Assembly (NCBI RefSeq): GCF_004337365.2
Contig: NZ_CP044016.1
Span: forward strand, 248,001 to 312,000
Reading direction: 5' to 3'
From: Rhizosphaericola mali
GTDB taxonomy: Bacteria > Bacteroidota > Bacteroidia > Chitinophagales > Chitinophagaceae
Length of the DNA: 64,000 bases
Both the position numbers and the translations under genes were made by a program. The notes under the pieces were generated by a model that searched no databases, was not told the origin of the DNA, and saw only the letters and a list, made by a program, of their open reading frames with translations. Within the stretch, counting starts at the first letter, position 1. Every line of letters starts with the position of its first letter. Of the stretch, positions 20,001 through 29,471 are shown one piece after another.

Positions 20001-20017
20001 ATGTTATGTTTTTTCAT
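14012..20017 (-). CDS. Alpha-2-macroglobulin family protein with an inserted SusC-like plug motif
   Basis: 2001 aa, signal peptide ending at HAIMAQ (about residue 29), no lipobox. The N-terminal 400 residues are helical TPR-like, followed by macroglobulin beta domains (MG2 around IFTDRAIYRPGQKIYFKAIA), an A2M domain (TNLQETAFFYPNLLTDKNGD) and an alpha/alpha toroid. The thioester motif is intact: ECSEQ, with Cys1461, equivalent to CLEQ of bacterial A2Ms, which covalently trap attacking proteases. Between the bait-like region and the A2M domain (about residues 1179-1210) lies DVVVVGYGTTRTNKKT, the hallmark of SusC plug domains and closely similar to the divergent SusC gene at 20178. It is probably an envelope protease trap or a partner in uptake; the second idea is inference. 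Confidence 0.92.
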   Translation of the reverse strand: MKKHNINQNRIIFSFILSLIFTSHAIMAQSFNYKTAWNKVEINQQNGQFKSLKTDIQTVYNQAKKDNNTQQKIKSILYLSQISWQTSEDDVSENKDNTYETFHFFENEIKTASPLEKAILQNYLAQMYQQYGASVYYKNGNIQQSHTKKLEDFKTWTYADFKEVSDSLFKASISNTQLLYSQKTKDYNILLENNEGNQLSPTIYDILANNYYNNLNDTWNIPTSLKAKFSQQADSILNSLIQIHSNEENKSLFLYYSLIKINRADKNNAEDKIRQLISQYPNDPYTAELYYTLATQILNKKNKLEAHKVVEDGIAKTTKGIYQNNLINLKNEIEKQVVTISTNVLVHPNDNIPVKISHQNIADFNILIYNVTPNLDAIQSKKVKFDNNILYTERETLSKTIHVNLNKFNDYAMHSTIYKIDGLPEGTYKITTDFEKNKDEYSIVRVGTKAITETNINKEKYFQLIDANNGKLVKNEKITILGDTTSKKKYPFTLSTKEIKTIDQNGNLKINYEKNSHDFIINYGNEFIKIPYSYDYSHYNESENNPVSYTAKIFTDRAIYRPGQKIYFKAIAIKSDTFTNSVIANTSLVVTLLDVNQKEIQKQQLTTNEFGSIFGEFILPSSGLTGSFSIHISDDNKNKIQGSSYVRVEEYKRPKFEIVFDSLKNAYTLDKEVLITGKSTSYAGAPISNAKVTYSVTRREVYIWRRFGWFDYYPNRNGNETIANGDTSTNETGKFTIPFIAKTDAENKNTDKRSFIYTIHVDIMDQNGETHSQTQSVTIGDLPYKLQLSIPESLEAKNLNSIKISSQNLNGLPYQTNGLIKITQLKQPERIILPHSNTNVSYQLYDYNQYVNYFPHISYGKEDENPAYYKKGNIVYNNTFNTEKSDSISIEKQLPKGCYLVEASSIHQNDTITDFAIIQLTDENHKSGDYNYFTTKLDKEIYKIGDIAHISIQTDIKEKAQIQFLLGNGSDTQPQTLPFQNGNIEVTHTITKQDLLKGIYFKSVFIKWNDYANSQILIPIETNVLPPLSIQTKTFRDKIEPGKPEKWTIHISGNDKDKFTAEILAGMYDASLDQFASNNFDYSISNNYPILPNGYYNSWNKPFFSGIDNINAITDFSISSDDKILDKSASFFIPSLNWYGFYASEYRRRPLYDRLPNATPGASTNVVLRGMSSMSSKSELNDVVVVGYGTTRTNKKTVSAAVSSIGNLESVDVKKAQQKDNSDTYVAPRTNLQETAFFYPNLLTDKNGDVQLEFTSPEALTKWKLLVFAHNKQMQTGSNTFYTQTQKDLMVVPNLPRFLREKDKMVISTKINNLSAKNLSGKVQLIITDAYTGEILDKYFQNEHNEQAFTANAQQNTLVNWTISIPENHSAVTFKILAKAGNYSDGEENMLPILTNRTMVTETQPISIREGQSKEWNIPNFSVPDANSSKTNFSLSVEMFTNPIWTAVFSLPYLREYPYECSEQLFSRYYASVLSNYIVEKNPTIKRVFDEWNSKGLTTSNLEKNAEIKSILLEESPWILDGQSETEQMRRIALLFDMNKMSNEIQQAFEKLKNRQKTSGGFAWYGDGNEDEYITEYIVQGFGKLKNILGDDYKKYASDNIDQIIKNAIQYIDNYQEEEIKKEQKQKKQCPIQFMNYYYVRSFWTKEFPLNKTADNYLSKTLKSLSKEALQFDLKRKALAALVLERYNQHGQAEKLVRNLKETSVDSDEQGMYWKNNLAGWYWYESPIENQTSNIEAFSEITPQDTASIEAMKVWLMKNKQTNSWSTTKATTEAIYALLHFGKSWMNSENGLTIKLGNQDIYPNKNQSNTSATGYFKQTWSSNQITSDMQKIEVKKTSAGGAYGGVYYQYFEDLNKVKSNGYDIKMEKKLFIKRNTKTGVQLFEISPSTPIKVGDLVTIRIIVRTDRDMQYIHLKDMRAAGFEPVNVLSNYKWQNGAGYYESTRDAATNFFFSYLPKGTYTFDYDVRANNAGVFSNGITTIQNMYAPEMSAHSEGIDVTIQ

Positions 20018-20177
20018 AATTCCTATTTGCCTGTAAACGTAATGTTTATACTATTACGTTTGCTTATTTGTAATTGTGAGTATAAAATAGTTAAAATTAT
20101 TTTTTATTTTATTAACAATTTGTTTTAGATTTGGTTTAGAGATTTACTACACACACAGAATACTAAAACTATTACAC

Positions 20178-23100
20178 ATGAGGAAATTGATGCATTGCAC
20201 AATGCTATTACTGTTTCTATTTGGTTGCTTTACCAATATTAATGGGCAACAATCTAAAACGGTAACAGGCGTTGTTTTAAATGAAAAGAACGAACCTCTT
20301 GAAGGGGTTACCGTCGCATCTGGCAAGAGAAGTACTACAACATCGGAAGATGGGCATTTTCAATTAACTCTTCCTTTATCGTCCACTAAGATTGTATTTC
20401 ATTTGGTGGGTTTTGATTCTAAAAACTTAGAGATACAACCTGAAATGAAGGTCATAATGACAACCGTAAAATCTGATGTATCAGAAATAGTTGTAGTTGG
20501 TTATGGTACTCAAAAAAAATCTACTATAGCCGGAAGTATTTCGTCTATTAAAGGATCTGTTATTGAAGATCAACCTGTTACTAGTTTTGATGCAGCTCTT
20601 ACTGGGCAAGCTCCTGGTGTGCAGATTACTTCTGCAAATGGGGTGGTTAATAATCCTCCTGTATTTAGGATTAGAGGGACGAATTCTATTTCACTTAGCT
20701 CCTATCCATTGATAGTGATTGATGGAGTTCCTACTTTTACTGCCGAAAATTCAATGTCTAATACAGATGCTGCAAATAATCCATTATCAAGTGTAAATAT
20801 GGACGATATTGAAAGCATAAATGTATTAAAAGATGCTGCTGCTACTGCTATATATGGAAGTAGGGCTGCTAATGGTGTTGTATTAATTACGACAAAGCGT
20901 GGAAAGTTGGGTAACGCTAAAGTAAATTATGACGTCTGGGCAGGAATCGTAAAGCCATATAGAATGTGGCAAGCTGTAAGTGGGCAACAGATGATGGAAA
21001 TTAAAAATGAAGCGCTTGAAAATGCGGGTCAGGCAGATGCTTTTTTTCCTTCATATGATGCGTCTGGTAATGTTATAAGTACAAATTGGAACGATTATTT
21101 ATATAGAACAGGCTATTCTAATAATCATACTGTAAGTGTTAGTGGAGGTACAGAAAAAACGAAATATTATATCTCTGCTGGTTATAGTAATCAAGCTGGT
21201 ATTATTAGAAAAAATGGCTTTGAACGAAAAAACGTTCGTTTTAATTTAGATCATCGAGCGAGTCGTATTCTCTCACTAGGTATTAATGGATCTTATTCTA
21301 ATGAAAATAACACAGCCGCTTTATCTTCTGGATCTGTAAGTGGAGCAGCTTTTGCTAGCTATGGCATAGGACGTTTAGGGATTTCTTTACCAACTAATAT
21401 TAGTCCTTATAATTTGGATGGTAGTTACAATATAAATGGAACTGCATTAGGAAGTGGAAATAATACTATTGCCTCTAATTGGTTAAATCCAGTAGTTGCG
21501 TTTGATCAAAATAAACAATCTACGGAGAATAATCATTTTCAAGGAAATATTTATTTACAAGTAAAACCAATTCACGATATAGCTTTGAAAACGGTTTATG
21601 GAATGGATTATTTGAATATAGATAATTCAAGCTATACATCCTATTTATTAAATACAACAGGAGGTTCTTCTTCCGCTACACTAAATAAAAATAAGAGGTG
21701 GGTATGGACTTCAACAGGTGAGTATAGTCATATATTTGGAGGAAAACATGATCTAGATTTCCTTGTAGGAACGGAACAACAATATACATACTATTACGGA
21801 TTTGGCTTATCTAGGTCTGCCGCGACAGATGACTATTATACGAATATAAATGGAGGTTACGGTACAAATGCCTCAACTAATACAGATGGAAATAGAGGTG
21901 AAAATTATTTAGTATCTATCTTTTCGCGACTCGCTTATACCTATGATAAAAAATATATTTTAGGTGCTTCTTATAGGAGAGATGGATACTCCGCATTTGC
22001 ACCGGGGAAAAAATATGGTAATTTTTGGAGTGCTTCTGTTGCATACGATATTACGAAAGAAAATTTTTGGCATACTGCTGGATTAGACAAGGTATTTGGA
22101 AATTTTCGTATTAGAAGTAGCTATGGGACTGTTGGTAATGTCTCAGGGATAGGCAATTATGCGTCAGCATCGCTATATTCTTCAACCCTGTATAATACAA
22201 ATGCTGCACTTGTATTTAATCAAGCAGGAAATCCAAACCTAACATGGGAGACAAGTAAGAAATTTGATGTGGGATTAGAATTTAGTTTATTTGACAATGT
22301 ATTGAGTACCGAGTTGAGTTATTACAATAATAATGTTGATGGTCTTATTCTTAATCTAACACAGTCAGCATCTACAGGATTACCCAATTCAATTCCTACT
22401 AATGTTGGTTCCTTATATAATCGTGGTTTAGAAGCTTCTTTTAATGTTGCTCCTAAAATGTCAGGTCCATTTACTTGGCATACCAATTTCAATTTTACTT
22501 ATAATAAAAATATGGTTACAAGTTTGGATCCTAGCCTTACTTCTATAACAGTTTCAACTTCGAGTTTGGAAACGGACAATATTATTAAAGAAGGTTATGC
22601 TCTAGGTATGCTTTATCTTATACCAACAGACGGCGTGGATCCTGCCACAGGTTTAAGAATATTTTTAGATCCAGATGGGAAGAAAATGACTTACAATTTT
22701 TTGACTAAACAATATTTATATGCCGATGGAACAGCAGGAACAGCTCCTACTAGAGTCATGTCAAAAAATACAATGCCAAAATTTTATGGGGGATGGACCA
22801 ATAATTTTAGGTATGGAAATTTTGATTTGAATGTTTTAGTTACTTATCAATTAGGCTTTTATGTTTACAATGGATCTAGGGCGACTGGTTTAGATAATAG
22901 ATCCGCTTGGAATAATATTGAAGAAGTAATGAATAGATGGCAAAAGGCTGGAGATATAACAGTTATCCCTAAAGTTGTAGCTGGGGACAATGTTTCTAAT
23001 GGTTCTGCGAATCCGATTACACAATGGGCGGAGAAAGGTGATTTTGCGAAATTAAAAAATGTGAGTCTTGGTTACAATTTTAATAATGCGATATTTCATA

Positions 23101-23282
23101 AAATAGGAATTTCTAATGCTAGATTTTATGTTTCTGCACAGAATTTGGCTATAGTAACAGGTTATACTGGCCCAGATCCAGAAGTTTCATCAAATGGAAA
23201 CGGGACAGGGAATCAAGGTATTGACAAGAATTCTGTTCCCAATGCTAGAACATATACTGTTGGTTTGAATATCGGTTTTTAA
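20178..23282 (+). CDS. SusC/RagA-family TonB-dependent outer-membrane transporter
   Basis: 1034 aa. A signal peptide (MRKLMHCTMLLLFLFGCFTNINGQ) is followed by a carboxypeptidase-regulatory-like domain (VTGVVLNEKNEPLEGVTVAS, 28-105), the TonB-region signature SEIVVVGYGTQKKST and the plug (IRGTNSISLSSYPLIVIDGV...ATAIYGSRAANGVVLITTK). A 22-strand beta-barrel ends in GLNIGF with the C-terminal aromatic residue of outer-membrane barrels. It pairs with the SusD gene 19 bp downstream. The substrate is not shown by sequence; the adjacent peptidases suggest peptides. No anti-sigma/sigma pair is present. Confidence 0.96.
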   Translation: MRKLMHCTMLLLFLFGCFTNINGQQSKTVTGVVLNEKNEPLEGVTVASGKRSTTTSEDGHFQLTLPLSSTKIVFHLVGFDSKNLEIQPEMKVIMTTVKSDVSEIVVVGYGTQKKSTIAGSISSIKGSVIEDQPVTSFDAALTGQAPGVQITSANGVVNNPPVFRIRGTNSISLSSYPLIVIDGVPTFTAENSMSNTDAANNPLSSVNMDDIESINVLKDAAATAIYGSRAANGVVLITTKRGKLGNAKVNYDVWAGIVKPYRMWQAVSGQQMMEIKNEALENAGQADAFFPSYDASGNVISTNWNDYLYRTGYSNNHTVSVSGGTEKTKYYISAGYSNQAGIIRKNGFERKNVRFNLDHRASRILSLGINGSYSNENNTAALSSGSVSGAAFASYGIGRLGISLPTNISPYNLDGSYNINGTALGSGNNTIASNWLNPVVAFDQNKQSTENNHFQGNIYLQVKPIHDIALKTVYGMDYLNIDNSSYTSYLLNTTGGSSSATLNKNKRWVWTSTGEYSHIFGGKHDLDFLVGTEQQYTYYYGFGLSRSAATDDYYTNINGGYGTNASTNTDGNRGENYLVSIFSRLAYTYDKKYILGASYRRDGYSAFAPGKKYGNFWSASVAYDITKENFWHTAGLDKVFGNFRIRSSYGTVGNVSGIGNYASASLYSSTLYNTNAALVFNQAGNPNLTWETSKKFDVGLEFSLFDNVLSTELSYYNNNVDGLILNLTQSASTGLPNSIPTNVGSLYNRGLEASFNVAPKMSGPFTWHTNFNFTYNKNMVTSLDPSLTSITVSTSSLETDNIIKEGYALGMLYLIPTDGVDPATGLRIFLDPDGKKMTYNFLTKQYLYADGTAGTAPTRVMSKNTMPKFYGGWTNNFRYGNFDLNVLVTYQLGFYVYNGSRATGLDNRSAWNNIEEVMNRWQKAGDITVIPKVVAGDNVSNGSANPITQWAEKGDFAKLKNVSLGYNFNNAIFHKIGISNARFYVSAQNLAIVTGYTGPDPEVSSNGNGTGNQGIDKNSVPNARTYTVGLNIGF

Positions 23283-23301
23283 AAGAATAAATATATAAAT
23301 T

Positions 23302-24762
23302 ATGAGTAAGAATAAACTATCAAAATATATCCTTTCTTTACTGGTGTTGTCTACTATTATAGTGTCATGTAGTAAAGAGAAATTAAATCCTGTTATTAGT
23401 ACCTCTTTGTCCGATGCAGTTGTATTTAGTACTTCTGAAAGAATTGGGAGTCAGCTAGATGGGTTATATACATCTATAAAAAGTGGTTATGTATTAGGTG
23501 GGAGATATGAAATTTATAATGAAGTGAGAGGACGAAATTTTATAAATAGAACACAGAATTCCGTAACTGCATATCAAGTTTGGAATTTTGATGTTCCGGG
23601 TTCTGATTCTTATTTACAATATTTGTGGTCTTATAGTTACTTAGCCATTAATCGTGTCAATTTATTTATTGAAGGAATGACATCAACTGGCAATAGTGTC
23701 GTTGGTGACTCATTAGCAAAACAATATGATGGAGAAGCTAAATTCGTTCGTGCAGTAGCGTACTATAATTTATTACAACTCTTTTGTAGACCTTATGCAG
23801 ATGGTAATGGATCTAAACTTGGATTGCCATTGAGATTAACGGGAATTACAGGTAGTGGTTCTAGTGATATTGCAAGAAGTACAGTAGCAGAAACTTATGC
23901 ACAGATTTTATCTGATTTAAATACTGCAGAGTCGGAATTGCCATTGACATACAGTACGGATGCTAATAATACAACAAGAGCGCATAGAAATACTGCAATT
24001 GCATTTAAGGTAAGAGTATATTTAAGTATGCAAGATTATAGTAACGTAATTACAGAAGCTAATAAAATTGTTTCTTCAAGTTCTCCTTTCAGTGCTTCAA
24101 CTGGTGTTGGATTTGCTTTGCAAAATAGCATTGCAAGTGTTTATAATTCAGCAACGACTAAGGAGAATATTTTATCCATGCCTTTTCAAGGAACCAATGA
24201 AACTCCGGGTGGTCAAAATCAACTTGGCTATTATTTCAATTATGGAAATCTTGAATTTTATTTAAATAAAGATGGGATTTTGGCGGATGATTTTTTTACA
24301 GCTTCTGATAGTAGACGCCAGTTTATTAGTACGCAAACAATTGGTTCGATTACCTACCCGAAACTCACCAAATATACGGAACTTACTAACTATACTGATT
24401 GGGTTCCATATATGAGATATTCTGAAACTTTGTTATCATTATCTGAAGCAATTACTAGAAATTCTAATACCATAGATTCTAGGGCTGTAGCTTTACTTAA
24501 TGCAGTACATAATAGGTCCAATTCTAATGTAACATTAACAACCTCTAATTTTTCAAGTGTAACAGATTTGCTTTCGACAATACTGAAAGAAAGAGAAATT
24601 GAGTTCTTAGGAGAAGGCTTGTACGGTACGGATATAAGCCGGTTGATGATGACATATCCAGCTAAAGGTAGTGTCACTGCAGTTCCTTATTCGGATTCAA
24701 GATATATCTTTCCTGCGCCTAATAATGAAACTTTGTATAATACGCTTTGGACAAATGATTAA
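23302..24762 (+). CDS. SusD/RagB-family nutrient-binding lipoprotein
   Basis: 486 aa with a lipoprotein signal peptide and lipobox IIVSC (Cys23). Typical SusD features include YLWSYSYLAINRVNLFIEG, the TPR segment DGEAKFVRAVAYYNLLQLF, and the C-terminal ILKEREIEFLGEGLYGTDISRL. It forms the surface lid of the SusC channel and gathers substrate. It is translated 19 bp after the susC-like gene. A 94-bp gap with no strong hairpin then leads to the S10 peptidase gene, so read-through is plausible. Confidence 0.95.
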   Translation: MSKNKLSKYILSLLVLSTIIVSCSKEKLNPVISTSLSDAVVFSTSERIGSQLDGLYTSIKSGYVLGGRYEIYNEVRGRNFINRTQNSVTAYQVWNFDVPGSDSYLQYLWSYSYLAINRVNLFIEGMTSTGNSVVGDSLAKQYDGEAKFVRAVAYYNLLQLFCRPYADGNGSKLGLPLRLTGITGSGSSDIARSTVAETYAQILSDLNTAESELPLTYSTDANNTTRAHRNTAIAFKVRVYLSMQDYSNVITEANKIVSSSSPFSASTGVGFALQNSIASVYNSATTKENILSMPFQGTNETPGGQNQLGYYFNYGNLEFYLNKDGILADDFFTASDSRRQFISTQTIGSITYPKLTKYTELTNYTDWVPYMRYSETLLSLSEAITRNSNTIDSRAVALLNAVHNRSNSNVTLTTSNFSSVTDLLSTILKEREIEFLGEGLYGTDISRLMMTYPAKGSVTAVPYSDSRYIFPAPNNETLYNTLWTND

Positions 24763-24856
24763 TGTGGTTTACCTCCAAAAAAATCTATTTTACCGAATAA
24801 TTGTTTAGGATTATATTCTTATCAATAATTTTAGACAACTAAACAACACTAGAGAA

Positions 24857-26407
24857 ATGAAATTTCTTTTTTTAACCTTCTGTAGCTTTTTAATTAATTG
24901 TATTGTAGTTGGGCAGCATACTTTAAAAAAAGAGGTAATTGTTGATACTGCTAATTTAGCTTCTAAAATTAAATCAGTAATTCCAGAATTTACAACAGAT
25001 ATTTCAGCTAATATTCCAAAGCCTACAATCGCAAAGCATAAACAGACAATTGGAGGTAAGGAAATAAATTATACCACTACTACAGGCTATATTCAATTAA
25101 CAAAGGAAGATGGAACTGCAACTGGTAATGTTTTTTTCGTTGCATACACAAAAGATGATGAGAGTAAAAAAACGAGGCCTTTAACTTTTGCTTTTAATGG
25201 AGGTCCTGGTAGTGCATCCGTCTGGGTACACATGGGATTTATGGGACCCAAACGCCCGATTTTGGATGATTTTGGAAATGCTAAAAATCCACCCTATGGA
25301 TATGTGGATAATCCAGACTCATGGCTAGATCAAACCGATTTAATATTTATAGATCCTGTATCAACGGGTTATAGTCGGGCAGTTAAAGGTCAAGATGCCA
25401 ATCAGTTTCATGGTTATGAAGAAGATGTTTCCTCTGTTGGTGATTTTATTAGGTTATATGTCACCAAGTATGAGCGATGGTCGTCTCCAAAATTTATCAT
25501 GGGTGAAAGTTATGGTACTCCTAGGGCTGCTGGTCTTTCTTCCTATCTCCAAGATAAGTATGGAATGTATTTTAATGGGATAATTTTATTGTCCTCAATT
25601 TTGAATATGGAGACTGCAAGATTTGATATTGGTAATGATCTTCCTTATCCATTATTTTTACCTACTTATGCAAGTTCTGCATGGTATCATAAAAAATTAA
25701 GTGTAAATCAATTAAATAAAAGTCTAAGCACTTTTATGGATGAGGTTAAAAAGTTTGATGTTGAGGTGTATGAACCAGCATTGATGAAAGGAAGTGATCT
25801 GTCAAAATCCGAAATGGATAATGTTGCAACTCAGTTGAGTAATTACACCGGATTGTCTAAGGACTATATCATAGAAACCAATTTGCGTATCAATATCATG
25901 CGCTTTTGTAAAGAATTAACTCGAAAGGATGGTTACACGATTGGCCGTTTAGATAGCAGATACAAAGGTTATGATTTGGATGACGCTGGCGAAAGATTTG
26001 AATATGATCCAACAGGAACTACCGTTGGCGCATTTGCAGCTTCTTGGAATGATTATGTTCGATCTGATTTGAAGTATAAAAATGAATTACCCTATAATAT
26101 TTCAGGACCGGTACATCCTTGGAACTATAATAATGTTCAAAATAAATATTTGAATACAGCAGAATATCTAAGACAAGCAATGACTAAAAATCCTCATTTG
26201 AAGGTTTGGGTTATATGTGGTTACTACGATTTAGCTACCCCATTTTATGCCGCGGAATATACATTTAAACATATGAATTTACGTCCTGAATTACAAGAAA
26301 ATTTACATTTTACATACTATGAAGCAGGACATATGGTTTATATGCACTATCCATCTATGAAGCAGTTTAAACAAGATGCAATAAAAATGTATAATACGTC
26401 TAAATAG
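24857..26407 (+). CDS. S10 family serine carboxypeptidase
   Basis: 516 aa with a signal peptide (hydrophobic 1-20). The oxyanion region FAFNGGPGSASVWVHMG (the GGPGCSS motif without Cys), nucleophile Ser218 in MGESYGTPR, Asp in ICGYYDLATP and His in EAGHMVYMHYP make a complete S10 triad. The family removes C-terminal residues from peptides, usually at acid pH. It follows the SusCD genes and precedes the amidohydrolase genes on the same strand, which fits breakdown of imported peptides. Residues 325-355 show the usual helical insertion. Confidence 0.93.
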   Translation: MKFLFLTFCSFLINCIVVGQHTLKKEVIVDTANLASKIKSVIPEFTTDISANIPKPTIAKHKQTIGGKEINYTTTTGYIQLTKEDGTATGNVFFVAYTKDDESKKTRPLTFAFNGGPGSASVWVHMGFMGPKRPILDDFGNAKNPPYGYVDNPDSWLDQTDLIFIDPVSTGYSRAVKGQDANQFHGYEEDVSSVGDFIRLYVTKYERWSSPKFIMGESYGTPRAAGLSSYLQDKYGMYFNGIILLSSILNMETARFDIGNDLPYPLFLPTYASSAWYHKKLSVNQLNKSLSTFMDEVKKFDVEVYEPALMKGSDLSKSEMDNVATQLSNYTGLSKDYIIETNLRINIMRFCKELTRKDGYTIGRLDSRYKGYDLDDAGERFEYDPTGTTVGAFAASWNDYVRSDLKYKNELPYNISGPVHPWNYNNVQNKYLNTAEYLRQAMTKNPHLKVWVICGYYDLATPFYAAEYTFKHMNLRPELQENLHFTYYEAGHMVYMHYPSMKQFKQDAIKMYNTSK

Positions 26408-26462
26408 TATTGTCGTTAAAATGATCTAAGTAATTTATTTACACATATTTTTCTTTATACAA

Positions 26463-29438
26463 ATGAAAAGAAAGCAATTTTCTGGAATATTATTTCTGAG
26501 TCTCATGTCTATTGGACATATAAAGGCTCAACAAATATATCCTCCAACTTATCCAATTAATGGAGTTTCTGACAAGTGGGTCAATTGTTATGCCTTTACA
26601 AATGCGACCATAGTTACTGATGCACAACATAAAATTAATAATGGAACGCTCGTAATAAGAAAGGGTAAAATTGAAGGAGTAGGATCCTCTGTAAGCATAC
26701 CCAAAGATGCTGTTGTGATTGATTGTAATGGTAAATTTATTTACCCCTCTATGATTGATATTTATAGTGATTATGGCATCCCTAAAGCACAACAAAGTGG
26801 AGGTCGTGGTATGGATTTTAGAGCGCCTTCACAAATAGAATCAAATGAAAAAGGCGCTTTTGGGTGGAACCAAGCTATCAGGACGGATGTAGATGCCTCA
26901 ACAATATTTGTATCGGATGATGCGAGTGCCTCCAAACTTCGAAATGTTGGATTCGGAACAGTTCTTTCTCATCAAAAAGATGGAATCATGCGAGGTACTG
27001 GAGTCGTCGCCACATTGGCAAATGAAAAGGCAAATCTTGTAATATTAAAAACCGAAGCCTCGGCGCATTATTCTTTAAATAAAGGAACATCTAGGCAAAG
27101 CTATCCAAGTAGTATGATGGGCTCTATTGCCTTGATAAGGCAAACTTATTTGGATGCTAAATGGTACAAAGGAAATCCCACCGCGGAAGGCGTGAATATA
27201 ACTTTAAAAGATTTCAATAACCAGCAGAACGTACCTCAGATATTTGATGCCAATGATAAATGGAATGTGTTACGTGCGGATAAAATTGGAGATGAATTTG
27301 GCATACAATACGTGATAAAAGCTGGAGGAAACGAATACCAACGAATGGAGGAAATGAAAGCTACAAATGCAACCTTCATTTTGCCCTTAAACTTTCCGGA
27401 AGCGATGGATGTTGAGGATCCTAACGATGCCCAAATGGTTTCTTTAGCAGATATGAAAAATTGGGAACTAGCTCCTACGGAACCTGGTGTATTTGAAAAA
27501 TACGGAATTAAATTCGCATTAACAGGAGCGGATATTAAGAACCCTAAAGATTTTATGGCTAATTTGCAAAAAGCTATTTCTTACGGACTTTCTGATACCT
27601 CTGCGTTAAGTGCGCTTACTAGAGTTCCGGCCCAGATACTAGGAATTTATGATAAAGTGGGTAGTCTTGAAATCGGGAAAGTTGCCAATTTTTTAATAAC
27701 ATCGGGTCCTATTTTTGATGATAAGACGATTCTATTTCAAAACTGGATTCAAGGAGACAAATATGATGTCAAGAATGATCTTTTTAATTCTATTGTTGGG
27801 AAATACAAACTAAGTATTGACAATAATTCTGTAATACTAAATGTGAATTCAGAATCTTCTGCTACGATTATTCAAGGTACAGATACTATTCCTACAAAAT
27901 TCAGTGCCAATGGGAAGTTTGTAAAATTGTCTTTTCCTCTTACGAAAAAAAGTAAATCTAATGCAATTATAGGTGGCGTTATAGACGGATTGACTTGGCA
28001 AGGAAATGGGACAGATACTGCAGGTAATAATATATTATGGACGGCAATTAAGGTCGATTCAATTCCTAGTAAAAAAGTGCTTAGGCAAAGAAAAGAAAAT
28101 CTAGATTTAGGTAAATTAACTTATCCATTAAATGGATATGGATGGGATTCTCTACCAAAACAAGGAAATGTTTTATTTAAAAATGCCACTGTTTGGACAA
28201 ATGAAAAAGAAGGTATTTTAAAAGAAACGGATGTACTTGTTAAAAATGGGAAAATTGCGGCCATCGGTAAAAATCTATCAGATGGCGGCGCTAAAGTAAT
28301 TGATGGAACCGGTAAATATCTTTCACCAGGTATCATTGATGAGCATTCTCATATCGCAACATCGTCAATTAATGAAGGGGGGCAAAGCGTTACTTCTGAG
28401 GTTAGAATAGGGGATAATATGAATCCCGATGATATTAATATTTATTATCAATTAGCTGGAGGTGTTACAACTTCGCATATTTTACACGGTTCTGCCAATA
28501 CGATTGGAGGACAAAATCAATTGATAAAAATGCGTTGGGGACAAGATGCCGAAGGTATAAAATATGCTGGTGCTGATCGATTTATCAAATTTGCGTTAGG
28601 TGAAAATGTTAAGCGTACTCGTATGAATAACAACAATCGTTTTCCTAATACGAGAATGGGGGTAGAGCAAGTTTTAGCAGATGCATTTCAAAGAGCTGCC
28701 GACTATCAAAAAGAATTAAATGGACCGAATGGAAAAAATGTTAGACGTGATTTAGAACTTGATGCATTGGTCGATATTATGAATAAAAAGTTGTTTATCA
28801 CAAGTCATTCTTATGTACAAAGTGAGCTGCTTGCAGCAATGCGTGTATCTGACAAATATGGATTTCACTATAACACATTTACACACGTTTTGGAAGGTTA
28901 TAAGGTAGCAGATGAATTTGTAAAATACGGAGTAAATGCCGCTACATTTTCAGATTGGTGGGCTTATAAATTAGAAGTGAAAGATGCTATTGCTTATAAC
29001 GCTGCTATTATGGCGAAAAAAGGGGTTAATGTGTCTATAAATTCCGATGATGCTGAGCAAGCAAGAAGACTAAATCAGGAAGCCGCAAAAACTATAAAAT
29101 ACGGAGGTATGTCAGAAGAAGAAGCCTTCAAAATGGTAACCTTAAATCCAGCTAAAACTTTACATATAGATAAAGAAACTGGCAGTATTAAAGTAGGTAA
29201 GTCGGCAGATTTAGTTTTATGGACGGATAATCCACTAAGTATTTATGCTAAACCAGAAGAGACAATGGTGGATGGGATTATTTATTTTGATAAAGATAGA
29301 GATCTAGCATTGAGAAAATATATTCAGAATGAAAGAAAACGACTAATTAATAAATTAATAAATGCCAAAAAATCTGGAGCAACTATGACCGCTGCTCGTC
29401 CTCCAATGCCAGTATCTATGGATGAGGACTTTGATTAA
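26463..29438 (+). CDS. Amidohydrolase family protein, two tandem domains (first one degenerate)
   Basis: 991 aa with a signal peptide ending at HIKAQ. Residues 40-460 are a complete amidohydrolase fold (NATIVTDAQHKINNGTLVIR...) but the metal-binding HxH after strand 1 is absent: YPSMIDIYSDYGI stands in its place. Residues 560-960 are a second domain with intact metal ligands: GIIDEHSHIA (His628, His630), ITSHSYVQSE and FTHVLEGYK for the second and third His, and SINSDDAE for the Asp. The C-terminal HIDKETGSIKVGKSADLVLW is the usual return to the beta-sandwich. Likely a periplasmic metal-dependent peptidase or amidase of the isoaspartyl dipeptidase-imidazolonepropionase superfamily. Substrate unknown. 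Confidence 0.9.
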   Translation: MKRKQFSGILFLSLMSIGHIKAQQIYPPTYPINGVSDKWVNCYAFTNATIVTDAQHKINNGTLVIRKGKIEGVGSSVSIPKDAVVIDCNGKFIYPSMIDIYSDYGIPKAQQSGGRGMDFRAPSQIESNEKGAFGWNQAIRTDVDASTIFVSDDASASKLRNVGFGTVLSHQKDGIMRGTGVVATLANEKANLVILKTEASAHYSLNKGTSRQSYPSSMMGSIALIRQTYLDAKWYKGNPTAEGVNITLKDFNNQQNVPQIFDANDKWNVLRADKIGDEFGIQYVIKAGGNEYQRMEEMKATNATFILPLNFPEAMDVEDPNDAQMVSLADMKNWELAPTEPGVFEKYGIKFALTGADIKNPKDFMANLQKAISYGLSDTSALSALTRVPAQILGIYDKVGSLEIGKVANFLITSGPIFDDKTILFQNWIQGDKYDVKNDLFNSIVGKYKLSIDNNSVILNVNSESSATIIQGTDTIPTKFSANGKFVKLSFPLTKKSKSNAIIGGVIDGLTWQGNGTDTAGNNILWTAIKVDSIPSKKVLRQRKENLDLGKLTYPLNGYGWDSLPKQGNVLFKNATVWTNEKEGILKETDVLVKNGKIAAIGKNLSDGGAKVIDGTGKYLSPGIIDEHSHIATSSINEGGQSVTSEVRIGDNMNPDDINIYYQLAGGVTTSHILHGSANTIGGQNQLIKMRWGQDAEGIKYAGADRFIKFALGENVKRTRMNNNNRFPNTRMGVEQVLADAFQRAADYQKELNGPNGKNVRRDLELDALVDIMNKKLFITSHSYVQSELLAAMRVSDKYGFHYNTFTHVLEGYKVADEFVKYGVNAATFSDWWAYKLEVKDAIAYNAAIMAKKGVNVSINSDDAEQARRLNQEAAKTIKYGGMSEEEAFKMVTLNPAKTLHIDKETGSIKVGKSADLVLWTDNPLSIYAKPEETMVDGIIYFDKDRDLALRKYIQNERKRLINKLINAKKSGATMTAARPPMPVSMDEDFD

Positions 29439-29471
29439 GTTGATTTTTTAACCCTTATTGAATTTATTGAA

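Noticed and set aside
20018-20177. Sigma/anti-sigma regulation of the SusC gene
   Set aside because: No ECF sigma or FecR-like gene is near, and the SusC N-terminus goes directly from the carboxypeptidase-like domain to the plug with no signalling (STN) domain.
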